From Nostoc sp. MG11 (GTDB lineage: Bacteria > Cyanobacteriota > Cyanobacteriia > Cyanobacteriales > Nostocaceae), in assembly GCF_014904695.1 (NCBI RefSeq), contig NZ_JACXXN010000009.1:162677-226676 (forward strand): a stretch of DNA of 64,000 bases, read 5' to 3'. The notes under the pieces are model-generated. The model was given only the letters and a program-made list of their open reading frames with translations, was not told the origin of the DNA and made no database searches. Below, in pieces: positions 9,423-19,216 of the stretch; positions within the stretch are counted from its first letter, which is position 1, and each line of letters begins with the position of its first letter. The translations under genes were made by a program, and so were the position numbers.

Positions 9423-10679
9423 CTACTTTGATATGCAATCTTTAAAAGCTTCTTTGATAATTGAACATCCTTTTTCTAAAGTGAGCATATCAATTATTAA
9501 AGGTGGCAAAATTTTAATCACAGTATCATTTCTGCCGGCTCGTTCAACTATTAACCCCAGTTCAAAGCAACGTGATGTAATACTTTTAGCTAAACTGCTA
9601 CCGCCAAAGTTTTTAACATCAATCCCCCAAATCATCCCAATTCCACGAATTGCTATTTTTTCACTAATTGGTAATATTTGTTGATTTAGAAAATTTTTCA
9701 GGAAAATCTCTTTAGCTTTAACATCTTGTTCAAAATTACAACTTTCTCTATACTCTAAAGCAGCTGTAGCCCCTACAAATGCTAATTGATTACCCCTAAA
9801 AGTACCATTATGTTCGCCTGGTTCCCATATATCCAATTCTGGCTTGATTAATAATAGTGACATTGGAAAACCATACCCACTAATAGATTTAGAGAGTACT
9901 ACCATATCAGGAACAATGTCTGCTCTTTCAAAAGAAAAGAAAGGCCCTGTTCGACCACAGCCAACTTGAATATCATCACAAATTAATAAAATATCATTCT
10001 CTTCACATAAATTCTTTAGTCTTTGCATCCACTCAATAGGAGCTATAACAACTCCACCTTCAGCTTGCACTGTTTCAAAAATTATTGCTGCTGGTTTTTC
10101 AATTCCAGAATTGATATCATTTAAAACCGATTTTATATATTGTATTGTGTCAAAACTTTCCATAAAGCCATAGGGATAAGGCATAAATGTTACATTATTT
10201 GATGTCCCAATTGCCCCGGCTCGAATTCCAACATTACCACTAATCGATAGGCTACCCAAAGTCATGCCGTGATATGCTCCCATGAAGGAGAATATACCTG
10301 ATCTTTGTTTGACTTTTCTGGCTAACTTTAAAGCTGCTTCAACTGCATTTGTTCCTGTTGGCCCGCAAAACTGAATCCGATAATCTAGTTTTCTTGAACT
10401 TAGCACTACCTCATCAAACTTAGCTAAAAACTTCTCTTTAGCCGAAGTATACATATCTAAACCATGTGCAATCCCATCGGCATCTAAATATGACATAACC
10501 TTTTGTTTTATATAGTCATGGTTATGTCCATAATTTAAAGCACCTGCCCCTGCAAAAAAATCAATATATTCTTTGCCTGAGTCTGAATAAATTATAGAAC
10601 CTTTGGCTCTATGAAATATATCAGGAAAATTACGGCAATAGCTTCTGACATTGGATTCACACTTTTCAAATATATTCAT
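9423..10679 (-). CDS. EctB/Dat-type diaminobutyrate-2-oxoglutarate aminotransferase
   Basis: A class III PLP aminotransferase of 418 residues. The opening ESNVRSYCRNFP and FFAGAGALNYGHN match the EctB/diaminobutyrate transaminase group, which converts aspartate 4-semialdehyde plus glutamate to L-2,4-diaminobutyrate. Further family motifs are GAYHGMTLG, ICDDIQVGCGRTG and the lysine segment VLSKSISGYG. No ectoine synthase or ectA-like gene is nearby, so ectoine synthesis is unlikely. Instead the gene sits 54 bases upstream of an NRPS whose A domain carries a diaminobutyrate-like code, so it probably feeds that module. Use of the product for 1,3-diaminopropane is a less likely alternative. The family is clear; the exact substrate is inferred from similarity and context. 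Confidence 0.85.
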   Translation of the reverse strand: MNIFEKCESNVRSYCRNFPDIFHRAKGSIIYSDSGKEYIDFFAGAGALNYGHNHDYIKQKVMSYLDADGIAHGLDMYTSAKEKFLAKFDEVVLSSRKLDYRIQFCGPTGTNAVEAALKLARKVKQRSGIFSFMGAYHGMTLGSLSISGNVGIRAGAIGTSNNVTFMPYPYGFMESFDTIQYIKSVLNDINSGIEKPAAIIFETVQAEGGVVIAPIEWMQRLKNLCEENDILLICDDIQVGCGRTGPFFSFERADIVPDMVVLSKSISGYGFPMSLLLIKPELDIWEPGEHNGTFRGNQLAFVGATAALEYRESCNFEQDVKAKEIFLKNFLNQQILPISEKIAIRGIGMIWGIDVKNFGGSSLAKSITSRCFELGLIVERAGRNDTVIKILPPLIIDMLTLEKGCSIIKEAFKDCISK

Positions 10680-10729
10680 GAGATGCTTTTATTTGAATTA
10701 CAAACTGAATTATGGACGCTGCATATTTT

Positions 10730-11611
10730 CTAAGAAACATAATTTAGATAAGACTTATAGAATTTAAAAATTACTTGAGGAGGTATTTTTAATACTAAAC
10801 CCATAGCTAATAAAAAGTTATAGTATAAATTTTGAACTGGCATACCTTTTCTAATAGCTGCTATAGCATTCAGTGAACTTTTTTGAGTATGCCAATCGAT
10901 ATTAAATGAAATTGACTTATCTAAACTCCGAACATGATGCAGCGTTCCGGGAGGCATATAGACAATATCCCCAGGATTTACAATAAATTTAATTGGTTTA
11001 GCATTTTTGTATTCAGGATATTTATTTAAATCTGGATTTTCTGGATTAACAAGAAACCATCGCCAGCCTTTGCGATAACAATATTTAGCATCTTCACGCA
11101 GTAAAATAGTAAATTGTTTACGTCCAACAACTTGAAAAAAAATATTATTAGTCAGAAGACAATCAAAATGTAGTGGTGTAATACTATTAGAAGAACCTAA
11201 GAAAAACTGGCAGTAACGCCACCATTTATACCAATACCATTCTGGCAAATAATCAAAAGGAAATGGTTGAGCATCTTCCACTAAAGAAGGTATTAAGCTA
11301 AATAAAGGTAGGTCATGGCAATATGGCGGTCGAGCATTATTTTGAGGATATTCTTCATAATTTTCTATTAATTCTATATATCTCTCCATTGTTAAACTAC
11401 ATACTTCAATTCCCTGATCGCTAAATTTCTTTGCGTAAATATTTAGAGAAGGGGATAAATCTTTAAAGCACTCTAAAGACCATTTATCGAAACCATTCCA
11501 GCTTGAAATTACTCCAGAAATTATGACTGGTTTTCCTAACGCAACATAATCTTTCTTGAATTCGTCACTTGAAAGTTTATATCTTCTTTCTATTGCAGAT
11601 GAAACAATCAT
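10730..11611 (-). CDS. JmjC-like cupin_8 Fe(II)/2-oxoglutarate oxygenase
   Basis: A 293-residue cupin-like protein. TPLHFD supplies the HxD pair of a 2-His-1-carboxylate iron site and MPPGTLHHV supplies the distal histidine; VVGRKQFTIL lies between them as in JmjC/FIH-type hydroxylases. All three metal ligands are intact, so it is probably an active oxygenase. It lies between the stand-alone C gene and the diaminobutyrate aminotransferase, suggesting hydroxylation of a building block or a carrier-bound residue, perhaps diaminobutyrate. It is only loosely similar to the second cupin_8 protein of this cluster (39812-40720), so the two probably act on different positions. AAGGAT precedes the ATG at 11611. 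The substrate cannot be read from the sequence. Confidence 0.82.
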   Translation of the reverse strand: MIVSSAIERRYKLSSDEFKKDYVALGKPVIISGVISSWNGFDKWSLECFKDLSPSLNIYAKKFSDQGIEVCSLTMERYIELIENYEEYPQNNARPPYCHDLPLFSLIPSLVEDAQPFPFDYLPEWYWYKWWRYCQFFLGSSNSITPLHFDCLLTNNIFFQVVGRKQFTILLREDAKYCYRKGWRWFLVNPENPDLNKYPEYKNAKPIKFIVNPGDIVYMPPGTLHHVRSLDKSISFNIDWHTQKSSLNAIAAIRKGMPVQNLYYNFLLAMGLVLKIPPQVIFKFYKSYLNYVS

Positions 11612-11745
11612 AGTTTTATCCTTTTAATTATTGTCAATTCTTATAAAGGTGATAAATACTTTTACGCATTAGCATTGAATTCCTCTAAAAATCGAATCAC
11701 TAAATCATTATTTTCATGAGATGAATGTGGCGTGTTATCAGTTAC

Positions 11746-13149
11746 TTACAACATTGGAGCTAATTCCAAATCAAATGATGCTGCTTTTTCTAAAGTTATT
11801 GATATTTGCTGTTGTTGTGGTGTCAAAAATGATAAGTCCTTAATTTGAACAGAAGGATTAATCATTATTTCTTGTAACAAAATTTGAAAATCTCTAATTA
11901 TCCCAGTAATTGTAGTAATATCAAATCTCCGAGAATCGTAAGAAATTGCTACTATAATTTCGGCTTCTGGATATATAACTAAATTCAAAGGGTAGTTGTT
12001 TCTGTAATAAGTTCCAGTTTGTTTGAATTTTATATTTCCTTTCCAGTTTTGCACAAATTGACTGACTGGAAGGTTTTCAACTACAACAATGGTTTCAAAT
12101 ATGGGGAAATTTCGAGGTATTTCACTCCAACCTTGAATTTGCGTAAGGGGAGTATATTCATGGTGACGAGCTTCTACTAATTGAGTCTGAAAATCTTGTA
12201 ACCATGACAACAATTGTTGCTCAGGATTTAACTTGACATTAATTGGTAAGGTATTTATAAACATACCAACTATTGAATCTACTTCGGCTAAGTCAACTGG
12301 TCTTCCTGTGACAGTACATCCATAGATTATATTGTTACGACAAGTGTAACGACCTAGAAGAATAGACCAGATTCCATGAACTAATGTGGCAAGAGTTAGA
12401 CGATTTTTTGTTGCGAAAGCTAGCAGTGCTTTGGTAGTTGCTTCTGATAGCTGAATTCTTTCTTCATCGTACCTTTCTCCTTGATTAGATAATTGATTAT
12501 TTTCTATATAAGTTAGGGGAGTTGGTGTTTTAACTCCTTGTAATGCTTGACGCCAAAAATTTTCGGTCTTAGCTATATTCTGTTGCTGCAACCAGTCAAT
12601 GTAATCCCTAAAAGGACGTGCTGGCGCTAAGGTCACTTCTTTGCATTCACACAGTGCTTTGTAAATTTGTAAGCATTCTTCTAGTATGATCGGGCCAGAC
12701 CATCCGTCTGTGGTTATATGGTGGTTACTCCAAATAAATTCATAGCGTTCGTCAGCAAGACGAATTAAAGTTAGACGCATTAGACATGGTTGGGAAAAGT
12801 CAAAACATAATTTGCGATCGCTCTCTAAAAATGATTTGAATCGCTGTCGTTGTTCTGCTTCTTCAACATCACGCCAATCGTATTGATTTAAGTTAATTTT
12901 GACTTTTTTATAGACAACTTGTAACGGATTATCAATGTCTTCCCAATAAAATCCTGTCCGCAAAACTGTGTGTCTATCTACTACTTGTTGCCATGCTTGT
13001 TCAAAAGCCTCTACATTTGGATTACCATACAAAGTTAAGGTATGGTGAAAAAAGTATAATGCTGACTCGCTGGCATACAAACAATGAAAGAGCATACCCT
13101 TTTGTACGGGTGTAAGTTCATAAATGTCCTCGACATTTTCTGCTTTCAT
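11746..13149 (-). CDS. Stand-alone NRPS condensation protein
   Basis: A complete condensation domain of 467 residues and nothing else. It opens with YELTPVQKGMLFHCLY, a pattern of C domains that follow E domains (DCL type), and has an intact NHHITTDGWS active site near residue 142. Both lobes are present. The start overlaps the stop of the upstream PKS-E gene by a few bases (ATGA-type junction at 13149), so the two are translationally coupled. The next NRPS module lacks the N-terminal half of its own C domain, so this free protein probably joins the PKS product to the amino acid loaded there. Two genes (cupin_8 and aminotransferase) separate the pair, as though inserted into an ancestral module. 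Confidence 0.9.
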   Translation of the reverse strand: MKAENVEDIYELTPVQKGMLFHCLYASESALYFFHHTLTLYGNPNVEAFEQAWQQVVDRHTVLRTGFYWEDIDNPLQVVYKKVKINLNQYDWRDVEEAEQRQRFKSFLESDRKLCFDFSQPCLMRLTLIRLADERYEFIWSNHHITTDGWSGPIILEECLQIYKALCECKEVTLAPARPFRDYIDWLQQQNIAKTENFWRQALQGVKTPTPLTYIENNQLSNQGERYDEERIQLSEATTKALLAFATKNRLTLATLVHGIWSILLGRYTCRNNIIYGCTVTGRPVDLAEVDSIVGMFINTLPINVKLNPEQQLLSWLQDFQTQLVEARHHEYTPLTQIQGWSEIPRNFPIFETIVVVENLPVSQFVQNWKGNIKFKQTGTYYRNNYPLNLVIYPEAEIIVAISYDSRRFDITTITGIIRDFQILLQEIMINPSVQIKDLSFLTPQQQQISITLEKAASFDLELAPML

Positions 13150-16100
13150 TATGCTTTTTTCTCACTTGCTCGATTAATTTTTGACAGGAATTTATCTAAG
13201 TCTTGTTGGCTCAAGTTAGCTCTAGGAAAATCAGAAGGTGTATATTTTTCTGTTTCAAGAGACTGACAGTGAGCAATAATATTTCGCAGACATTTAATAA
13301 AGCTTATGGCTAAAGTCTTAATTGTTTCTCGACGATGAACCGCTGCATTATAAGTCCAATTCAATTGCAGTTGTTCTTGAGCAATAATTCCAATTATTTC
13401 CACCAGGTAAAATCGATTGACGCCGGGACTTTGACTAAATTTAATAGGCTGGCTGGTTAAATTAAATAAAGATGAGTGCGATTTAACACGGTCAAAATCA
13501 CCTAAGTATTTAAAACTTACTTGAGGCTGTGGAAAAGATTTTAGCTTTGAATTGATTTCGGGATTGCTAGTTATGTAACGCAGTATATCGTACCCAATTC
13601 CTTTATTTGGAATGCTTCGTAAATACTCTTTGACTGCTATCAATGCACTTCCTTGCTCGGAAGCCTCTGTGATATCTAAAATGGCTGGGAAGCAAGTTGT
13701 AAATAAACCAACTGTACGGGATAGGGATATATCATTTACATCCTTGAAAATTGCCTCTCGGCTATTATCTTCTATATCTACCCATAGTTGTTTTTCTCCC
13801 GTCCATTTAGCAAAAGATTGGACTAATGCTGTTAGTAGAACATCGGTTATCTGCGTATTATAAGCCTTATTGATGTTTTTTAATAAAGCTTGCGTTTCCT
13901 TTTTATCTAGAGAAATTGATATTACTTCGGCGTTAGCTACTGTATTTGCCTTTGTAGAATAGTCAACAGGTAGACTGCGGAAAGGTTTTTGGGCTTTTGC
14001 TAACCAGTAATCTTGCTCATGAATTCTTTCTGAAGTCTGAGCGTACTCTTGGACATACTGTGTCCACCGCTGGAATGAAGTGCTTTTCTCAGATAAATAT
14101 ATCGCTTTACCTTGGCTGAGTTGCTGATAAGCTGTTTGTAAATCTTCTAGCAAAATCTGCCAGGAAATAGCATCTATTAAAAGATGATGAATAGTAATTA
14201 CTAGATAGCTATTTTGTTGCGATCGCAATTCTAAAAAAGCAACTTTTACAAGCGGCCCTTCACTTAAGTTTAAGTCACTTTGTAGTTCTGCGATCGCAGA
14301 CTCAAAAGCAGATTTTTGCTTATTCTCTGAAAGTGAAGACAAATCTAAATGCTTGTATACCATTATATCATTGGTATTAGCTTTAATTTGCTGCCAGCCA
14401 GATTCTTTTTGAAGAAAACGTAGACGGAATACATCGTGATGGTCTATCACATATTCTACAGCCTGCTTTAATACTTTGGGATTGCATATTTGTTGCATTT
14501 CTAGTACTAAAGATTGGTTTAAAGAATGTTCATCTGATTGATTTTGGTCAAAGAAACGATGCTGAATAGGTGTCAGATATACTTCTTTAGTTATTGAACT
14601 ATTCTCAGCCTGGTTAGTTTCAATCATACCTGTTGCTGTTGCTAATTCAGCAATAGTCTGATGCAAAAACATTTGTTGAGAAGTTAACTTTAAACCTAAT
14701 TGGTTAGCTTTGGCAACAATTTGAATCGTAACAATTGAATCTCCCGCCAACTCAAAAAAGTTGTCATGAATACCAACTTTCTCAATTCCCAAGAATTGTT
14801 GCCAAATGTCAGTAAGAGTCTGCTCAACTTCGTTACGAGGAGCAACATAAGCATTTGCCAAGTTTGGACGTGGATGGCTTAGCTGGGAATTGGTTTTTGA
14901 TGTCTCTGACAAAAGCGCTAATTCTTGTTCTAAATAATTGAAAGAATTGTTCTGCTCAATTACCGTTTGGAAATCTTGCGGGGAGACAACAACATGAGGC
15001 AAGCTACTTAGCAAAATGCGATTAAAAGCTTCAGCACCTTCATGAGATAATATTCCTTTTTTGATATCTTCTTCACGTTGGAGCTTTAATTGTTCTGGTA
15101 GTGCTGTCTCTACTGCCATCCCTACCTCTTGCCAAGTACCCCAGTTGATTGCCACTGTAAATTGTTCAGATTTCAAAGTGCGATAATGTGCATAAACATC
15201 CAGAAATGCATTAGCTGCACAATAATCAACCTGTCCAAATTCACTCAATATAGAACTTTGCGATGAACAAAGTACTAAGAAATCTAAATTAATATTTTGT
15301 AAGTTTAAAATTTCCTCTAATACTAATGTGCCTTTTACTTTTGGTGCTAATACGCTGTTTGCTATATCCTGTGTTTTTAGTTGAACAATACCACCACCAG
15401 CAATACCTGCTGCGTGGATGACACCATTGATTTGACCAAATTTTTCTACGGCTTCAGCAACAGCTACCTGCATTTCTTCGTAACTGGCTACATCGGCACT
15501 TTTAACCTCAACCTCTGACCCCAACTCTTCAAGCGCTAGTATTTTTTGGATTTTGCGGCTAACATTATCTTGACTATCATGAGTTTCTAGCCATTGCTCC
15601 CACTGCGATCGCTCCGGTAATCCCTTTCTTCCAATTAAAATTAACTTGGCTTGTACTGTCTTCGCTAAATATTCCGCCAGCACCAAACCTATACCACCAA
15701 GTCCACCAGTAATTAAGTAAACTCCTCCTGGTTTTAACTTAGTTTTACCGGGGGTACTTTCATCCAAGCGGACAGTTTCAAAGGTTTGAATCCAGCGATG
15801 ATATCCACGGTAAGCAACTATATTATCAGTTTGCTGTGTTGTCAGTTCCGTAATCAGATAGTCGATAAACTTTTGTGTTGGCGCAATGTTAGAAGCAGGA
15901 ATTACTACATCGATAATACAAGAATTAATGTTTGGATATTCCTTGGGAATTATCTTACACGGTCCTAATATCGTTGCCTTTTCTGGGTATAAATTTTCAT
16001 CGCCGATAACATGATATAGATTATTAGTTACAACCCTCAGCTTCAGAGAATCGCTAATATTTTGCCTTCCTAATGCCTGTGTTAAATATAACAGACTCCA

Positions 16101-19100
16101 AAAGCCAAGATTCTGACAATCTTCAAAAGTTTGTTCTTTTAACTCCTTGCAAGGTAACGTATCATTGGGCGTAATACTCCAAAAGTGAGCTAATGCATTT
16201 GGAATCAAACTATGTTTTCGGAGTTCTTGAAGCAAGGCATCGTAGTCATCGCTTTGCCGGGGATTAATGGTATATGTATACTCGTTCAGCTTAGTAAATT
16301 TATCTGCAACCCTAACTGTAACAACATCATGGCTTTGCTGTTTCAGTCGTTTAGCAACTTCGCTTCCAACTCCATATTCATCGATAAAAACTAACCAACA
16401 AGTATTTTGCTCAGTTGCTAATTCCTTCCCTTGGAAAAACTCAAGTGGTGTAGATTGTTTCCAGATTGGGATATAAAACCAATCTGCAATATCTGACTTT
16501 TTACCTAATGATTTTTGCCATGCTTCTGATAACGCAGTTTCGGGGTCAGCTTCAATCCAGTAACGCTGACGCTCAAAAGGATAGGTAGGCAAAGGAATAT
16601 GTCTGCGTTGCTCTTTTGCATAAAAACCTGCCCAATTTATTTGCAATCCTGATAGCCAAAGCCGGGAGAGAGTATTAAGCAAAAATGCTACATCAGAAAT
16701 TTGCTCTTGGGGATGTCGCAACGAAGTTAAAACTACAGTCTGTGAAACTAACTGTCGTTTAGCTAAGGTAGTTAATGTTCGTCCTGGCCCAACTTCCAAT
16801 AGTATTCGCTCTGACTGTTGCAGTTCGGCGATGCCCTCGTTAAACAATACGGGTTGTCGTAAATGTCTAGCCCAGTAGTCAGGATTAGTCGCCTCCTCTG
16901 CCGTAATCCAAGTTCCCGTAACGTTGGAAACAAAAGGAATTTGAGGTGATTGCAGATTGACTTCTTTAAGATGCCGTACAAATGGCTCTAAAATCGGCTC
17001 CATCATCTGGGAATGAAAAGCATGAGATGTATGCAGACAGCGACAATCAACACCTTGCTCTGTCAATCGATTCTGTAATAGTTCTATTGCATTAGTTGCA
17101 CCAGAAACCACACACAGGGATGGTGCATTGCTAGCTGCTAAAGAAAGTTCTGAACCCAACATAGGTTGTATTTCTTTGGCAGAAAGAGAAACGGAAAGCA
17201 TCGCCCCTGATTCGACTTGTTGCATCAGTCGTCCGCGAATTACCACTAAAGTCAATGCTTCTTCTAAAGAAAAGACACCTGAAATACAAGCGGCTACATA
17301 CTCACCAATGCTGTGACCAATCATTGCTTGCAGATGCACACCCCACGCCATCCAAAGTTTAGCAAGAGCATATTCAATCACAAATAATGCAACTTGCGTT
17401 AAGGAAGTTTGTTTAAGTTGTTCTTGTGTGGTTTCTCCCGTCGAGGGATAAAGTATATCTCTGAGGTCTAATTTTAAATATGGTTTAAGTAATTCACAAC
17501 ACTCATCAACTTGTTGTCGAAAAATCGGTTCTATTTCATATAATTCCCGTCCCATGTTTACATACTGTGCTCCTTGTCCGGGAAACATAAACACAATTGA
17601 ATGGTTACGGATTTCTGAAAAATTACTCAAAACCCTTTGTTGGTTTGGCGCTGTTAGTGCCTCGATAGCATCTTGAATATCCTGACATAGCAACACTCGA
17701 CGATGGCTAAAATTTCGGCGACCAACTTGCAAAGTATGAGCTACATCAGCAAGATTGGTATTAGGATGCTGTGTTAAATAATTAACAAGGTTAGTTGTCG
17801 CAGATTCTAGAGCCGTTTGAGTTTTTGCAGAAATAACTAACAACTGCCAAGGGCGAGAAATACTCTCTTTGGTTGTAAAAACTGGAGCTTCTTCTAAAAT
17901 CACATGAGCATTCGTACCACCAATTCCAAAAGAACTGACGCCTGCCCGTCTAGGATATTTGTCTGCTTTCCATTCGGAAAGTTTGTTGTTGACATAAAAG
18001 GGACTGTTAGCGAAATCAATTTGAGGATTTGGTTGCTCAAAGTGCAGGCTAGGGGGAATTTGTTTGTGTTTAAGAGCTAACACTGTTTTAATTAAACCTG
18101 CAACACCAGCAGCCGCATCTAAATGCCCAATATTTGTTTTTAAGGAACCAATTGCACAGAAACCTTTCTTTTTTGTACTGCTTTGAAATGCTTGCGTCAG
18201 TGCCGCAATTTCAATCGGATCTCCTAAAGATGTCCCTGTCCCGTGAGCTTCAATATAAGTTATTGTTTCTGGTTCTAACTCTGCAACAACTTGAGCCGTT
18301 TTGATAACTTTTGCTTGACCTTCTATGCGCGGTGCTGTGTAACTAACTTTGTTTGAACCATCATTATTAATAGCCGAACCTTTAATAACAGCATGAATAA
18401 AATCTCTATCATTTAAAGTATCTTCTAATCTTTTTAAAACAACGATTCCTACACCTTCTCCACACACAGTACCCCGCGCTTTCGCATCAAAGGCACGGCA
18501 ATGTCCATCAGGAGAATTGATACCTCCTTCTTGATAAAGATAGCCAGTTTTTCTTGATGCACTGATCGAAACACCGCCAACCAAAGCTATATCACACTCA
18601 CCGTTTAGTAAACTTTGGCAGGCTAAATGTACAGCTACTAATGAGGTTGAGCAAGCTGTTTGAACTGTATAGCTAGGCCCCGTCAAATTAAGTTTGTAAG
18701 AAGTACGTGTAGCAAGGTAATCTTTATCGCCAGCGATCGCTATTTGCCGTTCGTCTACTGAGTTTCTAATATTTTGATTAAAATAAATGTTTAATAAATA
18801 GCCGCTCAAGTTAGAACCAGCAAAAACACCTATGGAACCATTGTATGTTTCGGAATCATACCCTGCTTTTTCCAGCGCTTCCCAAGCACACTCTAAAAAA
18901 ATCCGGTGTTGCGGATCAGTCATTTCTGCATCTCTGGGATTAAAACCAAAAAAGTTAGCATCAAAAAGTTCTGCATCTTCTATTACAGCATTAGCTTTCA
19001 CATAATTTGGTTTACTTAGAAGTTCTGCATCTACTCCTGCTTTCAGTAGTTCTTCATCACTGAAAAAAGATACTGATTCTATGCCATTTTTGAGATTATG

Positions 19101-19202
19101 CCAAAATTCGTCAACATTTTTAGCCCCAGGAAATTTTCCTGCTAATCCAATAATTGCTATTTCTGAACCGTTAGTAGGATATGCACCAGTTGGAATATTC
19201 AT
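13149..19202 (-). CDS. Type I PKS module KS-AT-KR-ACP with C-terminal epimerization domain
   Basis: A 2017-residue module. KS: active cysteine near 181 in TACSTS. AT: GHSIGEY (serine near 630) and HAFH, indicating malonyl-CoA. KR: TGGLGGIG near 1167 and tyrosine in VDYCAAN. ACP: the serine near 1488 lies in LAGDSI. Residues from about 1545 on form an NRPS epimerization domain with LTPIQHRFF, HHLLIDAISW near 1672, the EDNSRE variant of EGHGRE, SRTVGLFT, FKYLGDF and the terminal TPSDF segment. E domains normally follow a PCP, so placement behind a PKS ACP is unusual. The next gene is a DCL-type stand-alone C, which fits an E/DCL pair. The module should extend the chain after the Asn/Asp-loading NRPS, 14 bases upstream. 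Whether the E domain acts on anything is unknown; its catalytic His and Glu are retained. Confidence 0.92.
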   Translation of the reverse strand: MNIPTGAYPTNGSEIAIIGLAGKFPGAKNVDEFWHNLKNGIESVSFFSDEELLKAGVDAELLSKPNYVKANAVIEDAELFDANFFGFNPRDAEMTDPQHRIFLECAWEALEKAGYDSETYNGSIGVFAGSNLSGYLLNIYFNQNIRNSVDERQIAIAGDKDYLATRTSYKLNLTGPSYTVQTACSTSLVAVHLACQSLLNGECDIALVGGVSISASRKTGYLYQEGGINSPDGHCRAFDAKARGTVCGEGVGIVVLKRLEDTLNDRDFIHAVIKGSAINNDGSNKVSYTAPRIEGQAKVIKTAQVVAELEPETITYIEAHGTGTSLGDPIEIAALTQAFQSSTKKKGFCAIGSLKTNIGHLDAAAGVAGLIKTVLALKHKQIPPSLHFEQPNPQIDFANSPFYVNNKLSEWKADKYPRRAGVSSFGIGGTNAHVILEEAPVFTTKESISRPWQLLVISAKTQTALESATTNLVNYLTQHPNTNLADVAHTLQVGRRNFSHRRVLLCQDIQDAIEALTAPNQQRVLSNFSEIRNHSIVFMFPGQGAQYVNMGRELYEIEPIFRQQVDECCELLKPYLKLDLRDILYPSTGETTQEQLKQTSLTQVALFVIEYALAKLWMAWGVHLQAMIGHSIGEYVAACISGVFSLEEALTLVVIRGRLMQQVESGAMLSVSLSAKEIQPMLGSELSLAASNAPSLCVVSGATNAIELLQNRLTEQGVDCRCLHTSHAFHSQMMEPILEPFVRHLKEVNLQSPQIPFVSNVTGTWITAEEATNPDYWARHLRQPVLFNEGIAELQQSERILLEVGPGRTLTTLAKRQLVSQTVVLTSLRHPQEQISDVAFLLNTLSRLWLSGLQINWAGFYAKEQRRHIPLPTYPFERQRYWIEADPETALSEAWQKSLGKKSDIADWFYIPIWKQSTPLEFFQGKELATEQNTCWLVFIDEYGVGSEVAKRLKQQSHDVVTVRVADKFTKLNEYTYTINPRQSDDYDALLQELRKHSLIPNALAHFWSITPNDTLPCKELKEQTFEDCQNLGFWSLLYLTQALGRQNISDSLKLRVVTNNLYHVIGDENLYPEKATILGPCKIIPKEYPNINSCIIDVVIPASNIAPTQKFIDYLITELTTQQTDNIVAYRGYHRWIQTFETVRLDESTPGKTKLKPGGVYLITGGLGGIGLVLAEYLAKTVQAKLILIGRKGLPERSQWEQWLETHDSQDNVSRKIQKILALEELGSEVEVKSADVASYEEMQVAVAEAVEKFGQINGVIHAAGIAGGGIVQLKTQDIANSVLAPKVKGTLVLEEILNLQNINLDFLVLCSSQSSILSEFGQVDYCAANAFLDVYAHYRTLKSEQFTVAINWGTWQEVGMAVETALPEQLKLQREEDIKKGILSHEGAEAFNRILLSSLPHVVVSPQDFQTVIEQNNSFNYLEQELALLSETSKTNSQLSHPRPNLANAYVAPRNEVEQTLTDIWQQFLGIEKVGIHDNFFELAGDSIVTIQIVAKANQLGLKLTSQQMFLHQTIAELATATGMIETNQAENSSITKEVYLTPIQHRFFDQNQSDEHSLNQSLVLEMQQICNPKVLKQAVEYVIDHHDVFRLRFLQKESGWQQIKANTNDIMVYKHLDLSSLSENKQKSAFESAIAELQSDLNLSEGPLVKVAFLELRSQQNSYLVITIHHLLIDAISWQILLEDLQTAYQQLSQGKAIYLSEKSTSFQRWTQYVQEYAQTSERIHEQDYWLAKAQKPFRSLPVDYSTKANTVANAEVISISLDKKETQALLKNINKAYNTQITDVLLTALVQSFAKWTGEKQLWVDIEDNSREAIFKDVNDISLSRTVGLFTTCFPAILDITEASEQGSALIAVKEYLRSIPNKGIGYDILRYITSNPEINSKLKSFPQPQVSFKYLGDFDRVKSHSSLFNLTSQPIKFSQSPGVNRFYLVEIIGIIAQEQLQLNWTYNAAVHRRETIKTLAISFIKCLRNIIAHCQSLETEKYTPSDFPRANLSQQDLDKFLSKINRASEKKA

Positions 19203-19216
19203 TGTTTATTAATTCC

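Noticed and set aside
9423..10679. Ectoine synthesis operon
   Set aside because: The aminotransferase is EctB-like, but no EctA acetyltransferase or EctC synthase accompanies it and the neighbours are NRPS/PKS genes.
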